A DNA stretch of 64,000 nt from Arctopsyche grandis (Eukaryota > Arthropoda > Insecta > Trichoptera > Hydropsychidae): the NCBI RefSeq assembly GCF_051622035.1, contig NC_135360.1:31947206-32011205 (forward strand), read 5' to 3'. The notes below the pieces were generated by a model. It was not told the origin of the DNA, did not search any database, and saw only the letters and a program-made list of their open reading frames with translations. Below are positions 36,865 to 49,500 of this stretch, piece after piece (within the stretch, counting starts at the first letter, position 1; the number at the start of each line of letters is the position of its first letter). Made by a program: the position numbers and the translations under genes.

Positions 36865-38568
36865 CAGTGGCGGCTCGTGATAATTTTTAGTGGCGGGGCT
36901 GCACTGAAAAGATGTCTAAAAAATGTCACCATAATTATTCTATCATGTCATAACAGGACAAAATAAGCACAATTTTTGGCGTACGACCACTTATGTACAT
37001 GTGGATATAAGTATTATTGAAAAAAAAACTAGCAAAATTCACCACCCATTAAAGGGGTGCGTCCAAACGCGATGAAGATTTCGAAAAATACGCTGGTACT
37101 CCAGTAAGATTGCTAAAAAAAATTCGTTCTTGCTGGTTTCGCGACGCGGATTAAAAAAACCCCAAAACCTTTCAAAAACTTAACCCCCTAATTCGTAACG
37201 AAAAACATTAACAGCTAGATAAGTTGCTTTTTTTATTTCAGCACTTATTTTTTCCCTACACACGTTCAAAATACAATCTAAAAGTTCATTTTGAATAGTT
37301 TTTGATGTCCCTTTAAAAACCGCAGAAGTTTGAAAATGTTTTTTTAAAGAATCGTCGAAATTTTGTGAATATTCTAGAAGCCCCCGAAAAACTCCTGGAT
37401 TTTTTGAATTATCTGTTTCATCGTGTCCCCTCATTGGCATTTCAAATTTACCGCAAAATTTAACGCAATCAATAATTTTAAATAAAACATCCCGATTTTT
37501 TTTGACGTTTTCGTTATGCTTATCTATTTCCCGCCGACAAGCTTCCCAAAATCGTGAGATTACACACATTTTTTAAGTGTTCGACACTTCCCTCGTGTTT
37601 TTAAATTTATGGTTTAAATGTTTTAAGTCAATAACTCCTGTTTTCGTCCAAGATGCTTCGCCTGGCGACTCGCCTCCAAACAAAAGACACGGATAACAAA
37701 ATAACGCGTTTTTTTCTGTACATCTCGTTAACCAATTGTATTTTTTTATAAATGTCTGGATTAAATTTTCGCGAGTAACTAAAAGATCTACTGTGAAATA
37801 ATTAAATTGGGCGTGAGGCAGCCTAATGCTTTTATAGCGACTTTTTCGGTAAGTTCTAGTCGCGAAAAGTGCAAATTTTGTAAATATTTTACTGAATTAT
37901 TTTGTTCTTCCATTTTTAAAAGAAAAAAATCTTAATATATTTAAATAAAAATTACGAGAAAAAGTTAAACAGATTTGAAAAAAGTTTGCTGTTATCAAAA
38001 TGAAAACGACTCACCGAAGATTGGATGAGGGCTCGTACACAACCAATTAAGAGTAACGAAAACGAATAAAGCTGTGATCGTGCGATTCAACTAATCAAAT
38101 GTAAGATCAAGCGCGCGAAATCTTAAACAAACTGACAGATGAATGTCGTTTAACAGGCGAAGGCTGCCGACTGTCCAGCCCAAAACGGCAGAGTGAGTGA
38201 AAGAGAAAGAGCTATCTGCAGTTGCAAATAGCTCTTTCTCTTTCTCGTTCCGAAACTCCGGGCTGCGCAGCGTTCAGCGCGGCGCTGTAACACTTTACAG
38301 CCAGTACAGCAACATTTTAATTCATCTGTCACCATACAAGTTAGTGGGGTCTTCGAAACGGTCAACATTACTTACAATATCACCCTTTTGGATATGGGTG
38401 ATATTGTAAGTAATATTTACTCTGTCGAAGGCCCCAATAGTTCGTCCATCCAACTAATAAAAAAAATATCATTAATAAATAAAATATTAAATGTATTATT
38501 AAACATATATCTTAGAATTTTATAGGAGGGGCTGCAGCCCGGCAGCCCATTAGGACGAGCCGCCACTG
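36865..38568 (-). mobile_element. hAT deletion derivative (ZMYM1/TTF-type), unit 2
   Basis: Duplicate of 20,639-22,342 with the ATTTAAAT target duplication. The transposase fragment ORF is at 37,180-37,569 (minus). The same in-frame stop separates it from the zinc-finger part. Confidence 0.88.
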
Positions 38569-38657
38569 ATTTAAATGCATAGGAAACAAATACGTATACA
38601 CTGGAACTGTATTAGTGACCAATAATGGTTAATGTCATATAAAGTGAGTACATTTAA

Positions 38658-38900
38658 GCCGCAAACACACTGAATCGTACGCCATGTACATGCTCGTGGT
38701 TTCCAGTTGGGAAGGGCGTTTCTTCAGGTCTTTGTTAATTCCTACGATCTCGAAGTTTCTCCTACTTTTCCTACATCACCGTTATCGATCACTGTCAAAT
38801 CTATGTCAATACAGGTATAAAATATCACCGAAAACATTCCAGGTGGTTATTATCTATCTAAACGAAAAACACGTGCCCCATTCCTCTTGGTGTCTGCGTC
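38658..38900. mobile_element. PIF/Harbinger-type MITE A4, unit 2
   Basis: Duplicate of 22,432-22,674. Confidence 0.55.
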
Positions 38901-38937
38901 TTATATACATCAATTTTACTAGAACGAAACTTTGTAT

Positions 38938-38987
38938 AAAACTACAAAGTAGAATGCTTTGTTAAAAGCATTCTACTTTGTAGTTTT
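38938..38987. repeat. Perfect 23-bp-arm hairpin, unit 2
   Basis: Duplicate of 22,712-22,761. Confidence 0.8.
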
Positions 38988-39412
38988 GAAAACAGTATTG
39001 GTTTTTCAGTCATTTTATATTATTTTTGGTTTAGAAATGGACATTAATTAGATATTGATATTTCAGTAATAAAACATAGAATAGCCTTGTAAAAATCAAA
39101 TATTTTCCAGTAAAATTATCACTTGCGTATTGAATACAAAGTCACTGAGCAAATAGATATATAATAAAACAAAATAAAGTCGAACGTAAACATAATAAAG
39201 TAAAAAAGATTTTAGAGGTGCAAATAAAACCGTATGAAATTAAACTAGTTTCGTGGGAAAACCGTTAATTTGAGATAAATCTTACAAATTTCCTTTGCTT
39301 AGGACAAATGTTCTTAGTTCTCGCGATTATTACGGTTAATGATGGGAAAGGTGGCACAGGAAATCCAAAGTATTAATTTTTATTTTGTTTTTTAATTTGT
39401 GTATGTCATTTC

Positions 39413-39514
39413 TAGTCACCGGAGCCTGAGGGGGCCGTGTATTGTTCAAAGGTTGTAAATGCATTGTTAAAGGTTTGCAGAACAATGGATAGCACTGTGA
39501 CTATCCTACCTCTA
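39413..39514. mobile_element. hAT-type MITE, family B (copy 2), unit 2
   Basis: Duplicate of 23,187-23,288, with the GTCATTTC target duplication. Confidence 0.85.
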
Positions 39515-39547
39515 GTCATTTCAAATGCAGACAACAGGTTTTCACGT

Positions 39548-40029
39548 TAAAGGTCTATTTATATGTACTAGCACAGCACGACCGGCAACTGCACGTAAAC
39601 AGCAGTACAAAAAGTATTCCACGTAGTATTGCGTAGACAAAATCTATTCATATTATACAGCAGTACATGTTACCGTAACATATCAAGCAACATTGGTTTT
39701 CTTTAGCCATTGTGGAAATATTAACGTACGACGTGACGTCATAGAAGCGAGTGCACGCGTACTAATGAAAGTGTACATGCGCATATGAATATTTTCTAAA
39801 ACGTCACATTGTGGCAATATTGATCCTATGATACGACGCAACCAATATTGCACCGTATCGTCACGTTCTGTACTTTATATATGTATGTAAGCCAATTTTG
39901 CCTAGCACTAGGCCAAAACTTATCTGAACGTGCGCTGCTGTATAATATGCATAAAAGTAGTTTTTTGTTGCACTGCTGTGCCAGACTGTTTGTTGCCTTG
40001 CAGTGCTGGATAGTACGAATAGACCTTTA
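39548..40029. mobile_element. Inverted-repeat element, family D, unit 2
   Basis: Duplicate of 23,322-23,803. Confidence 0.6.
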
Positions 40030-40110
40030 TGCGTATTATTTATTAAGAAACTCCGTGAATTATATGGTTTTAAGAATCTATTCTTGAACGATTTTATTAT
40101 ATTCGAATTA

Positions 40111-40371
40111 GGGCGAAAACACAGCGATGAACGTGGCACATGTTTTTTTTAGATAGTTTTAAACATGCGAAACAAATGTGGAATGTCTTACACATATTCA
40201 TGAAACGCCCAGCACACACCGTCCCAAATTCAACCCTCTGGAGTGTTTTCGGTAATATTGTATCCTTGCTCGACAGTGATCGATAACGATGTATCCCATA
40301 CTTGAAGAAATGTAGGAGACCCCCCACAGCGGGGTGCCAAGCACACGACGTGCCGCAGTGTGATTTCGCCC
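40111..40371. mobile_element. PIF/Harbinger-type MITE A2, unit 2
   Basis: Duplicate of 23,885-24,145 with TTA flanks. Confidence 0.78.
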
Positions 40372-40380
40372 TTATTCTAA

Positions 40381-40702
40381 GGGCGAAAACACACTGAGAG
40401 GGACGTGGTACGTGCTTTTTTTTTAGATACTTTCAAACATGCGAAAAAACGCAGCACCCCTAGCACATAGTCATGGTATACAGTCCCAAAAATCACCCCC
40501 TGGAATGTTTTCGGTGATATTTTATCCTTGCTTGACAGTGATCGATAACGGTGAATCCCATATTTGAAGGAATGTAGGAGAAACTTGTCGGTTCCATATG
40601 GATATGCATACATGTGCGACCTCCCAAACATATTCATTCTGTACGTGCACAGCGGGAAGACAAGGACACATGACGTCCCATACCATTGAGTGTTTTCACC
40701 CC
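40381..40702. mobile_element. PIF/Harbinger-type MITE A3, unit 2
   Basis: Duplicate of 24,155-24,476. Confidence 0.7.
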
Positions 40703-40803
40703 AAAATATTGTTGCGTAGGCCACCCACCCCTACGCCGTAGGAGTGGGTGGAGGATCCAAATGAAAAGTCAAAGTCGCTTCACAGCATTTATTGGGTCAT
40801 TAA

Positions 40804-42167
40804 AGGTCTGACCGCACTATACGACAACCGAACGATCCGACACTTCACAACAGTGTGCTACAACATTAGGTAAACCGCACTTGAACGACAGCGATGCGAC
40901 ACTACGCAGTAAATTTTGTCAATCGTTCGTTCGGTGCCTCGGAGCAAGATCGAGGAAGAATTATGGCTACATATTATTTCAAAGTCACGATATGAAGAAT
41001 GATAATAATTGTCGCAAGGCAACCCCCACTCAACGACACTTGCGTCACGTCGCAAACGACACCTCGCGTCAAAGTTGGTCGAAAAGTCAAGGTGTCGTTG
41101 ACGCAAGGTGTCGCTCTACGTCATGCGACTGTCGCGCAGTGCGTTGTCTCATGGTGCTTACGGACTAAACCAACGACGATTTTGGGCTAACTTTTTAACC
41201 AGCAGTAGCGTACATAATATTGAAATAAAAATTAAATTTTAAAATTGAAATTAAATATCAAAATCAAGCTAAAGAGCGAAATTGAGCTAAAATTAGATCA
41301 TCGTTGATATTTTGAATTACAACAATGTTTTGAATTACGACGATTCGCATTTAAAACCAGAGAAATATTATAATTTCTCTGCTTACGAGCGAAAAAAAAT
41401 ATTGTTAAAGTCGTCACGAGATGTTACTGTATTTCCACGTGGATGATCGATAAAAAAAAAACAATTCATAAAAAACGCGGTGTCGGATGTCGGTGATTTG
41501 TCAAAGGGTTTTTTTTCTTTCGTCGAAATAAAATTAATAATCACACATTATCCGATAAATTTTACCTCTGAAGTGATTTAATTACTTGATTTATTTCGAC
41601 GAGAGAAACAATTGAAGAAAAAAAAAATCCGTTTGATGTGACCGACAACACCCCGGGTTAGCAAAAATCGTTGGATCACCCATACTAATACATGATATAT
41701 TCTCAGTAACTGCGCATTACGGGGAAGTAAAAATAATAATTCTTTGATTTTTTTCGATCTTAGTGCGTATCTTCGTAAGTCAAAACATCTTCGACAAACA
41801 AAAGTCGAGGATTACCTGTATGTGATTGTTGATGATCTAATTTTAGGTCAATCTCGAAAATTTATTTAAATTGTGCATGTTCTGTTTTAACTTTCAATAT
41901 TTAATTTTAATTTTAATATAATGATTATAATTTTATTTTGATACTTGAATTTAATTTTAATATAATAATAATAGTTTTAATTTTGATATTTTATTTCAAT
42001 TTTTAAATTTAATTTTTATTTCGATATTTTGTACGCTACTGGTTTTAAAAGTTGGCCTGTGGGCCGTTCGTTGGCTTGGTGCGTACGCACCATCATACAA
42101 ACAATATTTGGTCGCGTACTGTTGTGAACTGTCGGATCGTTCAGTTGTCGCATAGTGCAGTCAGGGC
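40804..42167. mobile_element. TTAA-flanked inverted-repeat element, unit 2
   Basis: Duplicate of 24,578-25,941 with TTAA on both sides. Confidence 0.7.
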
Positions 42168-42497
42168 TTAAGGAGGTTCACGCGCAGCCAGCGCTCGTTC
42201 CAGAATAATCTGACAAGGCCTAAGTACCTCCTTTTAAAGGACAGGTTCCTCACCACAGCTTCCTCAATACGTTTGTTTATCTATTGTTTAGGCACGTATG
42301 ATCTCATGGTCTCAGGCACGCACAGTCTCACGCTTTTGTACGGATTCTGGGAACTTGCGGGAGATGCCACTCGGCCTAATCCGAGGGTCTCCTTTGTCCA
42401 CTTCCAAATGCACTTTTAGGCGGCATATTATACCCGAATGCAATTAACCGGTGTGGCTCTTCTTTCCCACGCTACAATATTGACAATTTGTCATAAT

Positions 42498-42630
42498 TAA
42501 AGCCCGGACCCTGAGGGGGCCGTTTATTGTTCAAATGTTGTAAATGCATTGCTAAAGGTTTGCCGAACCTTTTTTACAAAGCATTTACAACAATTGAACA
42601 ATAAACGGCACGCTTCCGGTCCTACCTCTA
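42498..42630. mobile_element. hAT-type MITE, family B (copy 3), unit 2
   Basis: Duplicate of 26,272-26,404 with the GTCATAAT target duplication. Confidence 0.85.
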
Positions 42631-43208
42631 GTCATAATCGTATTCCGACTAATGCAATTGATCAATTCTTCACATGTTTATTATATTGAATCATGTTCTA
42701 ATGCTTTCTTTATCGTCATTTTCATATAAAATTACCACCAATTCACATTGTTAGATACATTTTTATTTGCCTTAGTTTCGTGAGAAATCAATGAATTTAT
42801 TTCTAAATCTAGAAACCAATTTCAGAAAAGAGTAACCTGTTATTTAATACTGAAGTTGAATTGAAATCTTATACACAATATTTAGTAAAAAAATCTTATA
42901 TTATCCATACCACAATTAGCCTTGTATTTTTTCCCTTTGAACAAATGATTTTATCGTTACATAATTTTAACAACGGACATAAAATTAATGCGTAAAACTC
43001 AAGACTCCTACTTAAAAACTGTCAAAAACGCTAACAAACAAAATTTGCTTGCGAAACCTTAACGACCATGATTCACCACAGTAAATATTCAAAAACCCAA
43101 CTCAGGCGATTAAAAGGAAGAGGTGGGATGAAAAAGCAAACAATTCCATAATCCTCATTTATTATACTGAAAGTCTGTATTCCAAACAGGTGAAAATAAA
43201 GTACCAAG

Positions 43209-44059
43209 ATCTACCATACACATCAACGTAACCATAAATGTCGATCATTGGGAGCAAATTGAGGTGTCTAACTAACTCATCTAACTCTTGATACAAAATC
43301 CACAATTTGCTGCCGCGATCCATACCCGATAAAAAGACACAAATACGTTAAAAAAATGCAATTCATTTTAATTGACTATTGTTTTCTATTTAAGGAATGA
43401 GATGTGTAACAAAATCCGTGTACAACGGTTATCTTTTGTGCTGTAAAAATGCATTAAAATAATACTGACATTTTATAACTGCACTCAGCGACATATCGCG
43501 TCCGTAGAGCTTAATAATAAATATAATTTTTTTTCATATTAATTCCTGTTGAAAATTACAAATTGAAATGTCAACGGGTAAAATACTAGCAAAAATTAAA
43601 GCAATTGAAATGCAGTTAATTTGTTAAATTATAACTCCCATGATTTATTGCTACCTTTAAAACAATCATCATTGCGTTCTAAAGATGCTATATGCCAAAT
43701 TTTAAACAAATCTACTAACCATATGGTTCATTTATAACAAATGTTATCGTTAGACATAGCAGAAAATACCAATTCCAATACAAACAGAATGGTCAGTGCT
43801 TTTATCTCAACTCCGGATTAACACAAGCATGCATATCACTTTTCCATCAATCAGAACAAAGATTAAACTATACAAACATCCTCAATATGGCATCTTCAGC
43901 TGTCTTCGGAGCACGATGATGTAAGCTTCGGGCGAAAACCAACTAGCATCATACAATGAAATGGACACTGCCAATTCCAACATCATCAACCATGCACGGA
44001 AGCGTATCTAACACTACTAAAGAAACTCATGCAAGTCAATGATAGTCTCTAGCGTTATA
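43209..44059. other. Unique intergenic DNA right of the duplication
   Basis: Single-copy in this window, AT-rich, with no ORF or bounded repeat that I can support. Confidence 0.5.
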
Positions 44060-44067
44060 CTAATGAT

Positions 44068-44189
44068 TAAAGAGCGGACCCAGAGCGCGCTGTTCATTGT
44101 TCACATGTTGTAAATGCAATGTTAAAGGTTTGCCGAACCTTTTTTACAAAGCATTTACAATAGACGGCGCGCTTCCGGTCCTACCTCTA
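44068..44189. mobile_element. hAT-type MITE, family B (copy 4)
   Basis: 122 bp, TAAAGAGCGGACCC...GGTCCTACCTCTA, exact 8-bp target duplication CTAATGAT (44060-44067 and 44190-44197). This copy shows the imperfect terminal inverted repeat of the family best. Confidence 0.85.
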
Positions 44190-44197
44190 CTAATGAT

Positions 44198-46529
44198 GAA
44201 TGGATGACTAGGGATGGGAGTTTCATGGCGCAAGGTGACAGTGAAAAATGATTATGTTTCATTAAATTATTTATTAAAACTTAAATACGTATATAATGTA
44301 CACAATAAACATAAATCAATAATGCATTCATTAGAGGCGAAGTAAAGCGGAGCTTAGCAGGTTTATCATTTCGTAAGTTGCCGACCACTGATATGACAAG
44401 GGTGAGATAGAGAGAGATGTATATAAAGAGATTGGACTTGACAAATTTAATACAAAAATGGTTTTGTACTACCGACAAAGGGCAAAATCCAGAAACTACA
44501 ATCTCGGTTGGTTGAGAAAACCAAACAGGACATGACACGATGTAGAATCATGTGATTTTGGTTTCCAAGCGACGAGAGAACCCAAGCATCAGCTGACCGC
44601 TCACAGACACCCTACAGACACGCTCGCAAACACATACATACTTACAGAGAGACGGCGCCGAGGCGCAAGCGACACCTTGATAAGTAAAGCTAATATAATA
44701 ATATGTATATATATATAAATATATAATAATACAGTGTACACTATTACTTAATAATTAAGTTTATCAGTGATCGTTAATTACTGATCGTAATTATTAATTC
44801 TCGGATGACTCTCAATAAAAACAGTATCCTCAGTGCTTCTTAGCCTTGTGTCATCCGCCTCGGCATGGAGGAGTTGGAGGGGGGGGGATGAGAGTTGAAT
44901 ATACGCACGTGTTTATCTTGAAATATATATATATATATTCAATTAACAATATATTGTTTTAAGATATTGCCATTGCATTAGCTCGGCCGTTCGCTCTGTT
45001 TGAATTTTTTTTGCATACAATGATTTGTATAATTGAAATTAATTGCATCTTCAATATAGAATTATAATATGTATTTATACCAGATAAAAATAACATGAAA
45101 ATCAACGTAAGCATATCTACATACACAAATACATAAATAATGAATGTATACATATATAATAATATAGCATACACAAATGACAGACTCTAAATGCAACTAC
45201 TGATTAAAATTTTTGCTAAACCTACAATTGGCGCAACTTTTACACCGAGTCCAACGGAAGCGGATGTTCAGGCAATTCCTAAGGTAAAATGCTTTGTTTT
45301 TTTTTTTTTTTTTGTTTCAAAACCTTAGACCTCACTTTGACGAGTTGTTTTCCGGACACACTTCAAGATGTCAAATTACAATATTCAACCACAAACGAAT
45401 ATATAAAAAATTCAACATCGGAATGTGAGAAATTAATATTGCCCAACAGGTATGTCTCCCTTGTGTTATTGTAGTTGGTTAATAACATGGGAACAGATAT
45501 CTCTTGGTAAAACATCACTTATGTCGAAACATTTCACAGGAGACATTTTTACTCAATTCATTGCCAAACTAAATTCAGTAAGGTGTGAATTAGTGCCTGT
45601 AAAAATGCTCTCAATTGGTAAAAAAATATTTACTATAAAAATTTTATAACTATCAATTCACACATGTATTTTTTTTAACTTCAGTATACACAAGTCCACA
45701 TAAGCTACAGGGAATGATCTCAACAAATAAGATTATAATGATATGCTCGATGGCTAAAAAACATGTTTAAATTAAGTTAACTTATTTAAGTAAAAAAAAA
45801 TGAAAACCTGTTAAAACGATACTTGTTTTTTCTTCTTCTTTAAGTTAAGCTCCACTTAAATTAGTGAAAACTAAGATGTTCATACAAAATATTACCATAG
45901 CAATCGAGTAGGTTTCCATCGATAAGAGAAATTACACAAATTTCAATTTAAAATAAAAATATATAATATTTTAACATAGAAAAAAAATATGTAATACTGG
46001 ATTGACCAACGTAACACATTACATAGCAAGCAACAAACTGTTGAATGAAATAGGAAGAACAATAACATTACACATCAATATTATCTTGCACACCACGTAC
46101 GTAGAAATACCTTTTTATAAAAAGTAGTCTTTAAAAATTAAAAAATATAGACGTATATACATATTAAGACCTGTATATATCCTTAAGCTTAAAAATCATT
46201 TCAACAGCTTGCAAATACATCTTCGTAGACCAGGATGAAATTTCTGTTTATTTTGGATAAAAATGTTTAAAAATACTTCAGCTTAGTAGTAGTATATGGA
46301 TGATTATGATACACGAGTCAACACCATGAGACATACCAAGAGACAATTAATATAAACGATTCTCAATAATAGATGATTATTATATTATGTTGTTATTTTA
46401 TAACTAAGGTTTTTGCTTGCATATTTGTTTAGCCTCAAAGTAAAGTCCACGATGTAATATCTTTACACTGGCACTGAGGGCTGGTTCTTAAAACTTAAAA
46501 CGATTATTACATTACTCTTCACGATTGCA
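44198..46529. other. 3' flank of 14-3-3 epsilon, probable UTR plus unresolved sequence
   Basis: The 3' UTR of the minus-strand 14-3-3 epsilon gene must lie in the upper part of this stretch, but I could not pick its end. 44,520-44,880 has mixed composition with an AATAAAAACAG motif followed by a TCAGTGCTTCTTAG-like segment, reminiscent of a retroviral-type LTR but without a target duplication. 44,700-44,740 and 44,920-44,945 are TA microsatellites. 45,191-45,640 contains coding-like fragments that do not join in frame. Confidence 0.4.
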
Positions 46530-49500
46530 TTACGATACGTCTTGATCTTCGACGTCCTGCAGTTGTTCTTTTTGTTCTGTGTCACCTGCAAATCAATTAC
46601 ATCGAATGAATAAAACGAACCAGAGCGACAAATGCACACGTTTTTTTTTTCTCAACAATATATCTCACCATCTCCTTGCATGTCGGAGGTCCAGAGCGTA
46701 AGGTTATCCCTGAGGAGTTGCATGATAAGAGTAGAATCTTTATAACTATCTTCGGAAAGGGTATCCAGTTCAGCAATAGCGTCATCGAATGCAGCTTTAG
46801 CCAATCGACAGGCACGGTCAGGACTATTCAAAATCTCATAATAAAATACCTGAAATTGTGAACGACAACATTTAGCAAATGGAGACGATTACCAGAGCGG
46901 GGACAGTGTAAAAGTGAATTGATACTCACTGAGAAATTTAATGCAAGTCCAAGTCGGATGGGATGTGTGGGTGGTAATTCAATCATAGCGATATCACTGG
47001 CTCCTTTGTAGGCAACCAAGGAATTCTCCGCAGCTTCTTTTCTGTCATTACCGGTAGCGAATTCGGCTAGATAACGGTGGTAATCTCCCTGAATAAAAAT
47101 AATCGTCAGTCAGACATTTTATTTGCTAAAAGAATCTTAAAATAAACACCGCGCGAAGAATGTGAGATTTTATTACCTTCATTTTAAAATAAAACACCTT
47201 AGATTCACCACTGGTGGCGTGTTGAATTAGGTGGTTATCCAAAACACTTAAAATATCCGAGCATATATCTTGTAGCTCCTTCTCTACCTGACTTCTATAA
47301 GCTCTAATCATAGTGAGTTTGTCTTCTGCACCCTAAAAATTCAACCAAAAAAATTGTTATATTTAAAAATATAAACTTATTATCAGACGTCGGAGAGAAA
47401 ATATAAAAAAAATACATACCTTGTTTTCCTCTTTCTGTTCAATGGATGAAATAATTCGCCACGATGCTCTTCGAGCACCAATTACATTTTTATATGCAAC
47501 AGAAAGCAAGTTCCTCTCCTCTACCGTCAGTTCAACATTCAACGAAGCAACCTTTTTCATCGCATCCACCATTTCTGAAATAAATCATAAAAGGTCATTA
47601 ATACCAAGACTATATATATAATTCATTGAACAAATAGTAAATAAACGTAAACGCTATCGACATGTACAAATAAACATTTAAAAGGAGCAGAATTGAAGTT
47701 ATAATTTTCAAGCGGTATTTGAGGTACGCTTCCCTTTTCCCTTTTCTTTTTATCAAGGACTGTTTCCTAAAATAGGCCATCCTGAAATAATCTAATGTTA
47801 CCCGTTACACTGCAACCAAAGAAATGTTTTTTTTTTTTAAAGTAGTCAGAAACGTTGCACAACTACAAATTCTTACTGTAAAGTACACCAAAATCAGTCC
47901 TTTTGAATTTCAAGGACTGCAAAATGGAACTAAATTTACTACCAAATCGGAGATGAGATAATGAGTACTTAGGAGTGGGCGAAATGTGTTTTTTCGTTTT
48001 TCATCACACCACACACTAAAATTAATCATTGTACATTGGATGTTTGGATTTTATTATCATTTCAGCTAACAGGATCAATGGTGGGCAATACACCTCGAGT
48101 TTGTGAACATTACGTAGATACAACATGTTAATACAAGATAGCTGCATATGTACAATTGAAACGATAAATAATATCAAACAATTTATTTTCCCAGAAATTG
48201 GCTGGCATCGTATGACATTTTCTTAGAAAGTAGGAGTGTCAATATATATTTTTCAAACATTGATATGCAGTATCAATCGAAATGAAATAAATATAATATA
48301 CTATTACATTCATTTTTAGAACACAACGTTCCATCTGACGATACATGTACTACCACGAAAGGTTTTCAAAATCCTACAGACTTGCGAAATCGCTACTAGC
48401 GACAGATTCGATTAAAACTAGAGAATGGAGCATGTTTAAAAATTCCGATCAGACATTTTGTGTGTATGATAGGTTGCAGCAAGGAAGCAGAAATAGACAA
48501 AGAGAATAATTACAATGGAGTGCATTCAGAAATGAGTCGACGATAGATATCGAGAAATCCAACAATTTCAACTTCCATTATAGTGCAATCAATGATCATT
48601 TAGAAACATCAAAATATTCTAATTAGCATTAAATACGATAGTCTAATAGCTTTCATATCACCGAAGAAGACAAAAATCTTGTGGAACAACCGGACGAAAC
48701 AAAAAAAAAAAAAAACGAACCCAGACTCTCAAATTCGTTTTTAATGCGCTCCATTTAGAGCATAACGGACTCTGTTACATCAAACATCATTACGACTTAT
48801 CGCCAATGAAGATAAAATCAACAACCTCGACAGTATATTTCGACTAGGACTTGAAACCGCGAAATATATTGTCTGTCCCACCTAGACACGTTGAAACCTG
48901 TATCGACACATCGCAAGTATCAGCATCAGTATCGAGCAAGTTTTTAAGTATCAGTATTGTGCATGTTTCAAGTATCAGTAACAGCATCGGGAAGGTCCTA
49001 GTATCATTATCAGCATACGGCTTCCAAGCTGGCGTAAACCAAAACCATATTTCAAAAAACCGGCTTTTTTTTTTTTACTTTCGGTCGTTTTTTTGGAACT
49101 CCTGGACTATCAGCATTGGGCATGTTTCATGTACCAGTATCAGGCACGTTTCAAGCATCAGTAGTGTCTTAGGGCGGTTTCAGACTTGCGTTTTATACGC
49201 GCGTATAATCTCGTGCATGTAGGCGCGTATAGGCGCGTCGTTTTCCATACGCGCAACTCGTACGAGCGTAGACGCGCTTATAAGCTCGTATTATCCATGT
49301 TGATACTAAATCACCAGTACCGGTTCGAACGAAAAGCGCGAAAAGTAGCGCGCGTATGCCGAAACGACGGTATACGCGCAGAAAAATACGCTAGTCTGAA
49401 ACCGCCCTCGGGGCGAAATCACACAGCGCGGGATGTGGTACGTGAACGTCGACAAGTTCTCCTACATTTCTTAAAACCGTCACCGAATACAGCCAGGGGG

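Larger units (their letters stand above)
26981..43206 (+). repeat. 16,226-bp direct tandem duplication, unit 2
   Basis: Second copy, head-to-tail with unit 1. After GTACCAAG (ending 43,208) the sequence departs into unique DNA (ATCTACCATAC). The AG dinucleotide is shared by the left boundary (CGAG|CATAAT at 10,756) and right boundary (CCAAG|ATCTAC), a 2-bp microhomology. No larger repeat spans the two breakpoints, which argues against origin by unequal crossing-over between flanking transposons. Confidence 0.95.

Noticed and set aside
44540-44850. Possible solo LTR (TGACAC...GTGTCA ends, AATAAAAACAG, TCAGTGCTTCTTAG)
   Set aside because: No matching target duplication at the ends, no internal retroviral sequence, no second copy in the window.
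45191-45700. Coding-like pieces on the plus strand (MQLLIKIFAKPTIGATFTPS..., LQDVKLQYSTTNEYIKNSTS..., TSLMSKHFTGDIFTQFIAKL...) next to GT/AG-like sites
   Set aside because: Intron phases do not agree: the first piece ends in phase 0 but the next is open only in another phase. Candidate introns would be 25-47 bp, and no family is recognised. RNA-seq would decide.
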